Assembly: GCA_003254905.1 (NCBI GenBank)
Contig: QANU01074319.1
Location: 208,382 to 272,381, forward strand
Direction: 5' to 3'
Source of the DNA: Nissolia schottii
Lineage: Eukaryota; Streptophyta; Magnoliopsida; Fabales; Fabaceae
DNA length: 64,000 nucleotides
Shown here piece after piece: positions 11,005 to 30,038 of the stretch. A model generated the notes under the pieces. The model was not told the origin of the DNA and ran no database searches. It saw only the letters and a list, made by a program, of their open reading frames with translations. How positions within the stretch are numbered: the stretch's first letter is position 1; the number at the start of each line of letters is the position of its first letter. A program made the position numbers and the translations under genes.

Positions 11005-14000
11005 ATGTCAAACAACAACAAGCGCCCGCCGCCGGAACCCGCCACTCCCCCAGGCAACGCCACCGGGAAGCGCCGCCACATGCAGCCGGAAACTGTTCTC
11101 CGCATCGTGTGTCCGGCGTCGAAGACGGCGGAGTTAGCTGCGCTTGGCGGCGGAGGCGATGGAGTTAAGGTTCTGGTTGACGACTCCGTTGCTCCCCCTT
11201 CCGATCACGAACACATCCTTCTCATCCTCGCAACCGAACAACCACTTCCACCGCCAGTTACTTCCGCCTCTGATTGCGATGAAATTGTGGCCTCGCCGGC
11301 GCAGATTGCTCTGATTAGGGTTTTTGAGGGGATAGTCCATTCCGAGGATCGCGGTAACCAGAACTCCAATTCGGCGGCGGTTTCGTGTAGGTTGGTGGCT
11401 CCGAGCTACCAGGTTGGGGGAGTGGTTGGCAGAGGAGGGAAGATCGTCGAGAGGATTAGGCAAGAGAGTGGCGCAGGCGTTAGGGTTTTGCCCAGGGATC
11501 AGCCCCCTTTCCCTCCTCCTGGTGATGAGTACATTCAGGTTTGTGCTTTCTCACTTTCTTGGTAGAACTGAAGAACAGAGGAAAAACATAAAGAAGATTG
11601 AAAGTGAAGGAAACTGAGAGAGGAAAAGGTTCAGAGAAAGAGGAAATTGATCTAAACTACTTTGTGTTACTCTGAATAAGATCATACACACTGTTATGAA
11701 CAGCTTTGATAACAGAGTGGTAACTGAATGTTAACCAACTTTCCGAGCAGGTTGTTAAACTATGGAGTTAACTTGTAAACTTGTACAGTTCTATTACACA
11801 ACACAAATTAACATTTTTATTGGGAAACTCGTATAAGTTTGAGTAAACTCTCAAGTTTGACAGCCTTGTTTTCGAGTGTAACTGTCTACAACTGTGGTAA
11901 TAGCTGATCATAGTTACTCTAACAATTCTCCTAAAACTCCACTGTAACACCAAATTTTCTTCATATATGTGTGTGCGCGCTCACGCTGTTGTTGTATGAG
12001 TGCAATCTTAATTTTGTGATGTATGCAGATAACGGGAAACTTTGCTGCTGTGAAGAAAGCAATCCTCTCCGTTTCAGCTTGTCTTCTAGATAAGGAAGCA
12101 TCAAATTCTGGTGCTTTTAAATCAGACGGGCGTGGGGTACACCATGGAGCTGTGCCACCTCCGCAGGCTGAACCTCATCCTCAACGATATGCTCCCGATC
12201 ATCATCATTCCAGGGGTTATTCTTCTTTTCCAGGGCCCGAAAGCACTGGGCATGCCCATAGGACATTTGTGGAAGAGGAGGTTGTCTTCAAGATGTTATG
12301 TCAGCAGGATAAAGTTGGTAGTCTTATTGGGAAAGGGGGTTCCGTAGTGCGGGCTTTGCAAAATGATACTGGTGCATCCATCCAAATTGCTGATGCTGGA
12401 CCTGATTCAGAGGAGCGTGTGGTTGTGATATCTGCTTGGGAGGTACAGCAACTTACCTGTCTTTGTTTCATAATACTCTTGATTATGGTCTGTCATAACT
12501 ATGTGGAGAAAAACTTATTGGTTGCCCATACATTTGTAAAAGTATTGTTTTTAGTTTGCACATGCTCCAACAGTGGTTTTTATGGCTTGGTTCTTTGGTG
12601 ATGTTGCATTTTGAATGTTGATCTATGATAGCTTTTAACATGGGGTTGCCAATAACCTTTGTTTGATTTTTGTGGCTGGGATCCATCTTCAGATAGTTCA
12701 CTCTTAATTGATGTTGAGTATATTTTAATCATGGTAACTTTTCTATGTATTGATAGTTATCCTTGCAAACATTTTTGCATCTTTTAGGCGAGTTGTAGAA
12801 GAAAAATATATAACCTGATGTGCAATTTCGATGATATTTGTCAAGGAATAGAACTAAAGTTAATTTATCCTTCTGCAGAATTCAGAGCAAAAGCATTCTC
12901 CTGCACAAGATGCTGTTATTCGGGTTCATAATCGACTTACAGAGATTGGATTTGAACCTAGTGCTGCAGTTGTTGCTAAGCTACTTGTGCGTTCACCGCA
13001 GGTGGGCTGCCTCCTGGGCAAAGGAGGTCATGTTATCTCCGAAATGCGAAGAGCCACAGGAGCCAGTATACGTATTTTCTCGAAGGAACAGATTAAATTC
13101 ATATCCCATAATGAAGAAGTTGTACAGGTAACTGGCACTTTGGACATTTGCAAGTGAATTATATATACACGTTCAATGCTAACATACAAAACAAAGAAAA
13201 TGAAAAATAATGAGAGCATCAAGAAAGAAAGCTGTATTTTTTTCCTTTTTATATAATTTGTATTTTGATCACTTCTAGAGATTTGACGAAGTTTTATATT
13301 GGTCATTGACCGCCTAACACTACTCTCCTATTTTATCTGAGCCTGGCACCAACTTGGGTTCGGTTGTTGTTGTTGTCGAGGAAGCTCAGTCTTTCCCATT
13401 TTCATTGCCTAATCTCTTTTTTGTATCCAACTATTCAACTTTAGTTCCAATACTAGGCGATTATTGCTTAGGTAGCCAGTTGGTTTTCTACTGATAGCTG
13501 TTCAAACGCCTTGTTGACCCGTTCCCTTCCCCCCTCTTCTGCTGTTAATGTAATGGGTATGGGAGTGGGGTAGTAATTTCCCATGTTGCAGAAGCCATTT
13601 TTATTAATGCATGATTTTGAGTCTCAACTTCTCATAGTTTAGTAACTAAAAGGAAAATCATGACTTTTAGATCATATATGTAATGGGTTCACTCTCCTGT
13701 TCTTCAAGATTGGTAGGCCCTTGTGACATTGAAGAAATTTTCTATTGTAGGTTATTGGGAGCTTGCAATCTGTACAAGATGCTTTATTTCACATAACCAG
13801 CAGAATTCGGGAAACCATTTTCCCAATAAAGACCCCTCCAAATTTTAGTGCACCACCACATATGCCACCATTCCAAGAAATGCCACCTCCTCAATTTAGA
13901 CCAAGAAATCACATGATGTCTTCTGGCCACCCTCCTCCTCAGGTTGGGCCACCTCATGGAATTGACCACTCAGCTGCTCCACCACCACCGCCTATTGATC

Positions 14001-14748
14001 ATCAGCATGCGTTTTCGCATGGTGGGGGCCGTGGTCCACCAAACATGGATCGAGCCCCCTATTCTCGCGGTTACGAAGGTCCTAACTCTCCAAGATCATG
14101 GAATCCTATGGTCAGTTTCACTTTCCCGGTTTAACGCCGCGATGCTTCCCTCCCCAACAATAAGAATGATCTTATAATCATTTAAGTTTCGTCTTTCAGG
14201 CAGTCAACAGAGGAAATCCAGGGGAACCAGCTAATCCTTCAAGTTTGGCTCCGAGACATGGGACTCCTGGAAAGTGAGTCTAGATTTTTTTTTTCCAGTG
14301 ACTATATATTTTGCATAAGTTCATAAATGTGGGTGTTGTATCCAATATTTTATATTTCAATTTGTGTTATTTGCAGGAATGGAAACTCATTGCAGAGTCC
14401 AAACAGTTCAAGCGTTGAGATCACCATCCCTCATATGTATTTAACCCATGTTTATGGGGAGAACAACAGCAACCTAATTCAGATTCGGCAGGTCTGTTTT
14501 ATATTTGGTTATTAATGCATTTCTTATTGAATGGAGTCAATGGACTGTATAATATGATGCCTAGTAATTGTCTTAAAATTGTTATGAGTTGTTGCCTTCC
14601 TCAGATCTCCGGTGCAAACGTGGCAGTTCATGATCCGAAACCTGGGGCCACCGACGGCCTGGTGGTCGTGTCTGGAGCACCAGATCAAACTCAATTTGCT
14701 CAGAGCCTGATACAAGCTTTCATTTTATGTGGGCAGACTGCAGCTTGA
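11005..14748 (+). CDS. Five-KH-domain RNA-binding protein, HEN4-like
   Basis: A nuclear-type poly-KH RNA-binding protein, expected to bind single-stranded RNA and act in pre-mRNA processing (family knowledge: HEN4 and relatives). Coding exons are 11005-11538, 12029-12442, 12879-13127, 13751-14110, 14200-14273, 14377-14491 and 14605-14748. The frame is continuous and gives 629 residues. KH2, KH3 and KH4 have intact GxxG loops: GRGG 142-145, GKGG 279-282, GKGG 363-366. The N-terminal KH1-like segment (about residues 28-70, VLRIVCPASK...VKVLVDD) lacks GxxG. The C-terminal KH5 (about 556-620) has GENN at 571-574. A Pro/His-rich linker (about 430-520) separates KH4 from KH5. The first in-frame ATG after the flanking G-run was chosen (MSNNNKRPPP). 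The gene is convergent with the GATA gene downstream. Intron 1 holds a MITE-like fragment (11749-11867). The exact Arabidopsis counterpart was not resolved. Confidence 0.93.
11749..11867. mobile_element. Short MITE-like copy in KH gene intron 1
   Basis: The ends are AGGTTGTTAAAC and the inverted AAGGCTGTCAAAC. The interior (GTAAACTTG..., AAACTCGTATAAGTTT, GAGTAAACTCTCAAG) aligns with the longer copy at 36786-37379. A target duplication was not resolved. Confidence 0.55.
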
Positions 14749-16099
14749 GCCAACAAGGATTAGAAGCGATCTAAAAGTATTCTAGTGTCTATACTAAGTT
14801 TTGTAACTCCTCCATTATGAGGTTATAGGGAGATATTTGTACAAGGTTGTCATTCAATCATGTGAAATGCTAGTTAAATTAGCTTAATTTTGCCTATTCT
14901 TTACATTTTCCCCTGTTGAGAATGATAGTCGCCACCTTTTTTATATTTGCTTATTCTAACCTTGGTTGAGAGCGTAATAGGGAGTAATATTTTACCAACC
15001 CCTGTTGACCTAGGAAGTGTAACTACGAAGTCGAAGTTCTTAGTCCAGCCAAAATGTGGGCATATGATGGACACAAGCAGCTAAGATCTATTAAATAAAA
15101 TGGAATAAAAAAAGTTCTGAATCAACAGCACACAGACTAGTGTACTGGGCCACAAAGGCAAGTTAAACAAAGCATAGAGATTAATAGAAATTCTATTATA
15201 GAACAGATGGTTGTATGATACTTTTTTTAAAAAAAATTGAATATTTGACATAAACAAAGAAATAGAAGATTGAAAAAGAACTGAATTTAGACTTTGTTTT
15301 ATTTTTAAAAAAAGAATTAATTTTTGAAGTAACACACTTTGAACATAGTCTGAGAGATTTTGAATATAAAAAAGTTATAATAAAAATACTATTTTAGTAT
15401 TTTTTTTATAAATTAGAAATGTAACTTTAGAAAAAGATTAATAAAATCATTACAAATGTAATTTTTTAAGCACATTGGAAAATACAACAAACTTCGATAT
15501 AACTTCATACTTTCTCAACGTTGATAAATTTAAAAGTCTGAGTAAATATCATTTAGTAGGCTTTAGAAGAATTTGTATGAGAATATACATTGCTCTTTGC
15601 TTAACATCTAGTAGGAAGTACCCATGCAAGCAATTAATAAGCCTTAGGGACTGCTCCTGAAATTAGGTCTAACCTTTCTTTCATCCTAATTTCATAAGCA
15701 AATCCTACAAGTTCACTTCAATTTGAAACTTCTCATTTAATCCCTTCCCCATTTTGAGCTTGTTCATCACTGAAACAAAAGAGCGCATTTTCTTAAAGTA
15801 CTACTGTCCTGCTCAAACTCAGTACAATATCAGGTAGTGCATTGGCAACTATTCAGCCACCCAGAATAAATCAAAATCTCCAGAAAAAAGAACTAAGCTG
15901 TGTCACGGGCATAATAATACATGACTTTTTATCTAATAATACATGAATCAAAATACATAATGCTCAGCATTTTCACAAGGAGGGAGGGGGAAAAAAAACT
16001 CACTAAAAACCAGCCCTTTATAAATTCTCATCTCAAGGCAAGCACTCTCCCATTCATCCTAATTTTTCATGGAATTGCCACCAAAATATAAAGGTCCTA
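14749..16099. other. Convergent intergenic region between KH and GATA genes
   Basis: This holds the 3' UTRs of both genes. After the KH stop codon there is a T-rich 3' UTR-like stretch to about 14,900. The middle (15,080-15,480) is A/T-rich with no coding signal. From about 15,700 the sequence probably belongs to the GATA gene 3' UTR (minus strand). No transposon end was found. Confidence 0.5.
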
Positions 16100-19000
16100 T
16101 CATGATGAATCACCGACATCACCCGCTGCTCTTTCAATTATCTGGTTGGCCTCAAAATTTTTATTCTGAAAAAAAATTCAATGAAGGGAAAGATTAAGGT
16201 TAAGTAGGAAGACAAGTTTCTTAGCTGAAAAGAGATGCATTGTTATAAATTGAGGAAAAAAATTGAATCTTAACATATTGACATATTGGTCCCTCGAAGA
16301 AAATTTGCATGCATATTAGCCAATGTAATAGGCTACAGTCTTTTAACATATTAGTAATGTGTATGTAGTTCATCCGATTTTTGGAGACTTAAAATATAGT
16401 TTTACTCATAAATTTAATAAGTGCGTGGCTTCCAACCTCATTCTTGTTTAATGAAGGATTATGTGCAGGCAAGGATGCCGCCCTTGATAGGTCCCTAAGA
16501 GTTCCCTGCGGTTCAGAAAATGTATAACATAACAAACTAAATAAAAAATAAGGCACACAAATTCTGCTGAAAAGTACAACAACTTGGAAGTATTTCTTGA
16601 AATAAAATAAGAAACTTGGTCGTATTTTCACATAACGAATGCAAAATACCATATAGTACGCTACTGAAACAAAATTGATTTGACAGATGAAACATATCTT
16701 CCAAGCGCAGATATCAGAATCAGTTAGATATTTTAAGAAACTAAGTGATTGAGTACCGCAATTTTGTTCAAATGCAGAGTCAGATACCAGAATGATACGT
16801 TGAACCACTGAAGAGCCGGTAATTATAATTGATATTTCAAATATTCCCCAAAACCAGAGTAAGACGTAGTGTTGGAGCTGGTAAAATCATGGCCTATAAG
16901 GATAGTACCTTTCCAGTTGCTTTCAGACATTAATACTCATTTATAGGATAACACCGAACAAATAAAAAGAGAAGCAACTGGTGAAAGTAATAAACATGAC
17001 TCCCATTCACCTTATTTGCCCACATTAGTCCACAAGCATTGCAGAGGGTTCTTGGCCCTTCAGGTCCACGTCGCATCATTGGTGTGCACTTCTCACTTAT
17101 GCCACAGTGCCTACAACTGAAATGAATCGACAATGAACACCATTTATACAACGACATACAAGTCAAATTCAAGATAGCTCTTTTATTTTGAAAAAAATAT
17201 CAAGATAGGCTCGAACTTCCCAAACTGCAAACTGAAGAATTTCATTTCAACCCATAAAATTGACCATATCATCATTACAACAACAACAACAACAAAGCCA
17301 TTTTCCACTTGGTGGGGTCGGCAACATCTAGAACATCCATCCAGTTTTTTACCCTCTTGTTCTACAACGAACTGGTCAACTTACACAATATCTTGCTGTT
17401 GGGACCCATTATTGTCTGATGTCCAGCTTTCATTTGTCCCCCAGTTTGCTCCACCTGATGCAGATTCATCATGATTGGACTTGGAAGATGTAAACTGACC
17501 TTTATTTCTTTGCATCCTACAAAGTCACTTTGCTTGTAAGAAAGTGGTGCAAATATAATACAAAATTGCCAACCAGGATGCGGGTGGACAAGTATTCATT
17601 TATATGATAAATTAAATAGACATTGGGATATAAACTTGGACAGAATCCTATATTTACTACACTATACGATACATTGCTTTAAGAAAGCTAGAGCCAGATG
17701 ATAGATGGCATAGATTTCATTCAGATTTAAGACGAATTCACTTGGCCGGTCAGTTGGCATTGAAAACAAAATCTGAGTGTCACGTATCCATTAAGTCCCC
17801 AATTCATTTTTGCTGATTTGTACCATGCTTTGTGGGCTTAAGGAACTTCATAGATACTCTGTAGCAGTTTTTATTTTGATGGCCTTCTCAAAGAAATAGA
17901 TTATTGCCTTCCACAAATATGAAAAATTGAAAATAACCAAATAAAGAAAGCATAATGGATCGTGGATTTTGGAACAAGTTAGAAACCATATCCCAAAAGA
18001 AACAATCCAGCAACATATGACAATGAGTATAATTCTGTTTTCCACCCTTATTATGTTATAAACAACACCACGTACAGACATAAATTGAGTATAGTAAAGC
18101 TACTGTTCTAAGACAGACAAATATTCCATGTAAGCTTAATCTAAGAAATAACGATAGTAAGCATTATACCTTAACGCCACTTCTTTACGAACAGTATAAC
18201 GGATTTTTTTGTCAAAATTTCGTTCTTTTCGCTTCTCACGAAATCTCAACAATGAGGCTAATCTCTGGGGCATGCTGAATTTTTGTGGAGTATCAGTAGA
18301 TCCCTGGTCAAATACTTCATGAGCCAGATATTTGACAAGCAAAAGGCTATAAATCACAATTGAACCAAATAATAGTAATACCCGATTATTTTGGTGAGGA
18401 GATACAGGGATGGCAGGCATAGTTGGAGGTACTTCACGCCCTCCCAATAATAATAGTACAGCTTGAACCTGAAAATGGCATCCATCAGAATTGTTTCCTT
18501 CAGTGGATCAAACCTCATGTAGGTAGTAATCCATAACTTGGACGATAATAGATCATTAACTATCATAAATCGAAGTCATCCTTACAATCATATTAAAAAA
18601 TTAATAAAATATGCCAAAAAGAATGATAAACAGTGCATTATGATAAAATTTTCCACATGAAAAGAACAGAAAATTGAGACAATATAAGTCTATGCAGGAG
18701 TGCGAGATTAGAAGGAAATAATTTGTCAACAATAATATTTCTTGTTTGATCCAGTCATCAATGAACAAAATGATAAACACTCAAAAAGAAGAGAAAAACC
18801 AAACATACACAATTAATATTTTTATATGAATACTAACAAAAAAACTTTTTGTGCATTGTCCATAGCTTCCCTCATTGAACTCCTTATGCAAATATTAGCA
18901 AAACAAACAGGTGAGGATCCAAAAATAGACACACACTTTGCTACTTGACCATGATTTTATCAATGCATTCAACTATTTATAAGATTTTATCAATGCATTC

Positions 19001-19501
19001 AACTATTTATAAGCCATGTATACTCATTTTATTCTTTAATTTATATTCATCTGCAGATCCTCCCATACAAAACAATCTTGTAGTCATCAAACAAAGCTCG
19101 AATCATGCATCCGTAATTAGACAAGAGGAACAATATCATGTTGATGCAAAATAGAATGAAGCTCGGATAAGTTGACACACCTTTTCCGGTGACACGGAAT
19201 CAAAGACATAAACCTGGCCTTGAAAAGACAATGTAAGCTGATCCCCAACATCACCCCCTTGATCCATTATTGCAGTGTGATTGTCATGGAGATTTCCATG
19301 ATTGGAAGGGACTTCACCTTCGACACTCTCACTTCCACCACAGTTAGTATCACCGCCATTATTCTGATCATCGTCCATCACATTCCCATTACTCATATGG
19401 TGCAACCCATGATGCTCATGTTCTTGCACGTATGGTACGTGCATAGGATGCTGTCCATCACTCATGTGTATCCGAGAATCACCCCCATGAATACCATCCA
19501 T
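16100..19501 (-). CDS. TIFY-CCT-GATA transcription factor (ZML / GATA24-25-28 type)
   Basis: A nuclear DNA-binding protein of the plant class C GATA factors. Coding exons in transcription order are 19501-19181, 18468-18382, 18303-18170, 17516-17385, 17116-17011, 16505-16437 and 16165-16100, giving 304 residues in a continuous frame. The TIFY/ZIM core is TLSFQG at residues 90-95 with ...[11 protein letters not shown] following. The CCT domain is at about 150-192 ([20 protein letters not shown], then [14 protein letters not shown]). The zinc finger is C226-X2-C229-X20-C250-X2-C253, the C-X2-C-X20 spacing of class C. The N-terminal part is His/Asn/Gly-rich. TIFY mediates dimerisation in this family. 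The start ATG follows a likely 5' UTR intron whose acceptor lies near 19521; the non-coding exon is probably at about 20280-20540. One intron holds a perfect 30-bp tandem duplication. Confidence 0.95.
17270..17345. repeat. Dispersed-repeat fragment in GATA gene exon-flanking intron
   Basis: A (CAA)n-like run (ACAACAACAACAACAACAA, about 17278-17296) is followed by GCCATTTTCCACTTGGTGGGGTCGGCAAC-type sequence. I recall this (CAA)n plus ...GGTGGGGTCGGC pattern as a common end of a dispersed plant retroposon. The other end was not found, so this is a low-confidence call. Confidence 0.35.
18953..19012. repeat. Perfect 30-bp tandem duplication in GATA intron
   Basis: Two identical adjacent 30-bp units (18953-18982 and 18983-19012), each starting GATTTTATCAATGCATTC. 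They lie in the intron between the TIFY exon and the next exon. Identity suggests a recent duplication by slippage or repair, or an assembly artefact. Confidence 0.9.
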
Positions 19502-20565
19502 GGTATAGGAAGAGCCAAAAATACCTTTGGAAAAAAGGCAAAAAGATGAATTAAAGGCAGACAAGAAAACCAATAAAACAACACAAACAACACAAAGTTT
19601 TGTCCCACTAGATGGAGCGAGCTACATGATTTAGACAATATCATTGTGTTCTCTTCATGAACAAATCAACCCCATTTTTAAATGTGAATTTTTACACAGT
19701 GTTCAGTCATAAATCATGGTTATATCATGTGTAATTTTACACGTAAACTTAATCCATGAAAAATTCAATCCCATTTTAACCCCATACCAAACACCCTAGT
19801 AGTGGAAAACAAAATAAAAAGGTCACAAATGTCACACACTATGGACTAGACAAAGCATGAAATTGTTCTTCCAAACCAAACTACATATATAATCAGGATA
19901 ATGCACTGATATAACCACTAACTAACTAGTAAAACATCATAGTGAAGGAAAGTGCATAAACCATAAATAATTCCTTCCAATCAACATTTCTAGGTAAAAT
20001 TAACCTGTGATAACAGGCAAGCATCCACTACTTATAGCTACAGAAAGAAACAAGCAAAAATACAATTTTTCAGTGAATTCTCAGCTAAAGGAACAATTTT
20101 TTAATCTCAAAACAATAATCAGATAGACACCCAACAACACTATGGAACACTCACAGTCCCACAAATTCAATTAAAAATAAAAACACAAAAATTATGTCCT
20201 TGAATTAAACAAAATGGTATTTATTTATTTGGGCAATCAAAAAAAGAAAGCATTTTTAGGGTAAGAACCAACCAACAGGTAAAGAGTGACTTGATCTGCA
20301 GAAAAAAGGAACAGCAACTTCGCAATTGGAAGCAATAAGAAAAGGGGATTTTAATTTTGATTTTGGGTTTTGGGGGAAAAGGAGCTAAGTGAGGAAGTGA
20401 ATAAGATGATGAGAGAGTGATAGAGGGGAAAAAATGCGTTGTGTTGTGCGGGTTGGGTTGGGTTGGGTCGGTAGAGAGGGGAAGGAGATGAGGGAATGGA
20501 ATGAGATCAGGGAAGAGGGGAATGGTTGCTAGGAGACAATGGTTTGTTCTAAGTCAAAAAAAANA
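19502..20565 (-). promoter_or_regulatory. 5' UTR intron and promoter side of GATA gene
   Basis: No protein is coded here. A polypyrimidine-like acceptor on the minus strand (...CTTTTTTCCAAAG) near 19521-19535 fits a leader intron. A purine-rich stretch at about 20340-20530 (on the plus strand GGAAAAGGAGC, GAGAGAGTGATAGAGG, GGGTTGGGTTGGGTCGG) reads as a CT-rich leader on the minus strand. An ambiguous base (N) sits at 20564 next to a poly-A run. Confidence 0.5.
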
Positions 20566-20779
20566 CTAGATATCAAGTGCAAAATTTGCATGAGATAGAA
20601 TATCATCTCTCTCAAAACAATGTTCGTTAATAAATTTTAAAAGGAATGTCCGATTTAGTCCTTCACCATAGTCTCTCACCATTTGAAGAGACACATTAAT
20701 CTCTCATCATACAATAAGGGAACATGTTAGTCCCTTAATTAGATTGCGTTTGATTATTGATATATGACACAAATATAAA

Positions 20780-20837
<58 letters not shown>

Positions 20838-22690
20838 GATGATTTAATGGGCATTGAATTTAAAGTGTATAGGCTAAATTAATTAACCCTGAATAATATT
20901 TTATTTTTCTGTCAGTGATTCTCTCTTCCATCTAATGACAACATCAATTATATAGTGCGCATTTGCATTAAAGTATATAATGATATATTTTTTTAATTCA
21001 AAAGTATATAATGATATAATTAGAAGAAAAAAATTAATTCATGTATTTATTGAATTAAATGACAAATAGAATTATACAAAATTTTAGATAAAAAGTGACA
21101 AGTAAAACTAGATGGAGGGAGTAATAGATTATTTTGAATTTATTCATTAAAATAATACAATAATTTTAATGTCTATCAACAATAACATAATTTTATATTG
21201 TTATTTAATTATGTGATGACACGTCTAAATTGAGATTGACATTCACACTCATTATCTAAAAAACAAATTATTTTTGTTGGTAAGAAAATACATAATTAGA
21301 TAACAATATAATTTTACATTGACATATATAAGAAGTAAACTCTAATATGATATTTATTATTGGTTTTTGAGTAAATACATGAAGAGAAACAACCTCTTAT
21401 ATCAATTAAATCCAAGGAGTTAGTTGAGCAAAGACAGAGAGGTTTACATTTATAAGTCTTTGGTTTGAATCTTAATCTTTTCCATACACAATGAATATTA
21501 ATAACTTGGATAAAGACATTTTGAAATGAGGATTACTTTAAAAGTAAAATGAGAGTTTTTATTATTATATTAATAAAATAAAAATATATATCACTACTCT
21601 TTTTATTGACTCAGAGGTAAAACTTATTTACTTTTAAATGATCTGAGTTTCAATAACATTATATTTTCTTTATTAGGTAATCATGATATATTAAGTAATT
21701 AGGTAAGAATGATCAATCATAAATTATCACTTGAAATCAAAATGTTAATATTTTACAAGTGATAGAACACAATCATATTTGGTGTTAATTTAAGGTGCTA
21801 GAGTGAAAATATGCACACAACCAGATCATGTTTAACTCCTCTACTGAAACCTTAGTACATGAATGGAAATGGGGTTTACTTTGTCAACTCTACTAGCCAG
21901 AATAGCAGGCTGGTTCCTTGAATATGTTTCTTCATATTGATCCATTGATTCTCCAAGTTGTTACTGCCAAGTGCCAACAATGGACTGCACTAACTTAAGA
22001 TTATGTTTTCGATTAATTGTTCTATGATGTTTGTCCCTCAAATGAGACCAATGTTGAGGTTGATAACCATTGAATTCTATAATTAAATTAGACCCTAAAC
22101 ATCTTAATGAAGTAATTGTTGGCTTAAAGTGGTGATGGGAGTCGGAGATAATTAAATGGTTAAATAAAAATTTGCATTAATAGATAGATCAGGAGTGACG
22201 TCTTGAGTCTTGACCCTTAAGACATTAGTGCTGGTATTGCTATTGAATAATAACAACTCTGCTATGGGCTCCGGCCCCGTCAATGTACTCAAAAATAAAA
22301 ATGAACAACTATGCTATGTTTTCATAGCTAACTAATGTTCTGACCCATTCTCATTTCTCATTGGACACAACTATTATTTTATTTTGGGCTGGTAATCTTG
22401 TATATTAGTGTATTACACATTGTTAAGCTGTTTCTTATTAAAGTTATCTTTTTTTTTTCTTAAGAAATTTATAACAAAACAAAAATTCAGTATTTTTTTT
22501 TTATGTTTTAACTGTTCTATCCTTTATTTTATTTTTTGTATTTTTGTCTTTTGGTAATTACCAGTTAGCAGCAAAATAAAGACTAATTCAAAGTTGAAAA
22601 CATCAGCACCCAAAAAACTAAAATAAAAAAAAAAAGTTGAATATTGGTAGAAATTGACTTGAGTTTAATGGGACCCCATGTTATTAGCTT
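20566..22690. other. AT-rich intergenic region, divergent promoters side
   Basis: No gene. It contains an (AT)n microsatellite at 20783-20832, and a GGAGGGAGTA motif near 21113-21122 that resembles one end of a Stowaway-type MITE without a visible partner end. The right side (about 22,650-22,760) becomes CT-rich (TCTCTTCTCTTCTCTTCTC) and leads into the mannosidase 5' UTR. Confidence 0.5.
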
Positions 22691-22771
22691 GACCCCAATG
22701 CCCTCATTGAATTGAAGTCTCCCCCTCTCTCTTCTCTTCTCTTCTCAATCTCTCAGATTTAGCAGAAGAAG

Positions 22772-22810
22772 ATGCTCAATCAACACTTGAGCTTGCAAAT
22801 TCGAAATTGA
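22772..22810 (+). promoter_or_regulatory. Upstream ORF (12 codons) in mannosidase leader
   Basis: ATG at 22772 opens a 12-residue frame (MLNQHLSLQIRN) ending at TGA 22808-22810, downstream of the CT-rich putative transcription start. A second 4-residue ATG frame (MKFL) begins at about 22968. Both lie before the main ATG at 23141. Whether the transcript starts upstream of 22772 is not shown by sequence alone. Confidence 0.4.
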
Positions 22811-23140
22811 GCCATTTTTCTTTTCAGCTTAGATTATTATTATACACATAATAATATCATTTTGGTACTTTTCGTCCTCCATCTTCATCTTCTTGTTCTT
22901 ATTCTCTCAGCTTCCCCAATAAAATTACCCAATTAGGGTTATTTATTTATTATCAAAGAGAAAAAAAATGAAATTTTTATAAAAACCCTCATCCACAACT
23001 TCAACCACATTGGACAAAACGTAGATTCCAAGGAAAAGGGTGTCCCAAAGATCAGTTTTTATTTTTTCATGTGCTTCTAACTTGAAAGCTTGAGTTCAAA
23101 GCTTATTTAGATCTTTGGGGATTTTTTTCTTGGGGTGGGA

Positions 23141-30038
<6,898 letters not shown>

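Noticed and set aside
21105-21122. Possible Stowaway MITE end (GATGGAGGGAGTA)
   Set aside because: No partner inverted end or paired TA duplication could be found nearby.
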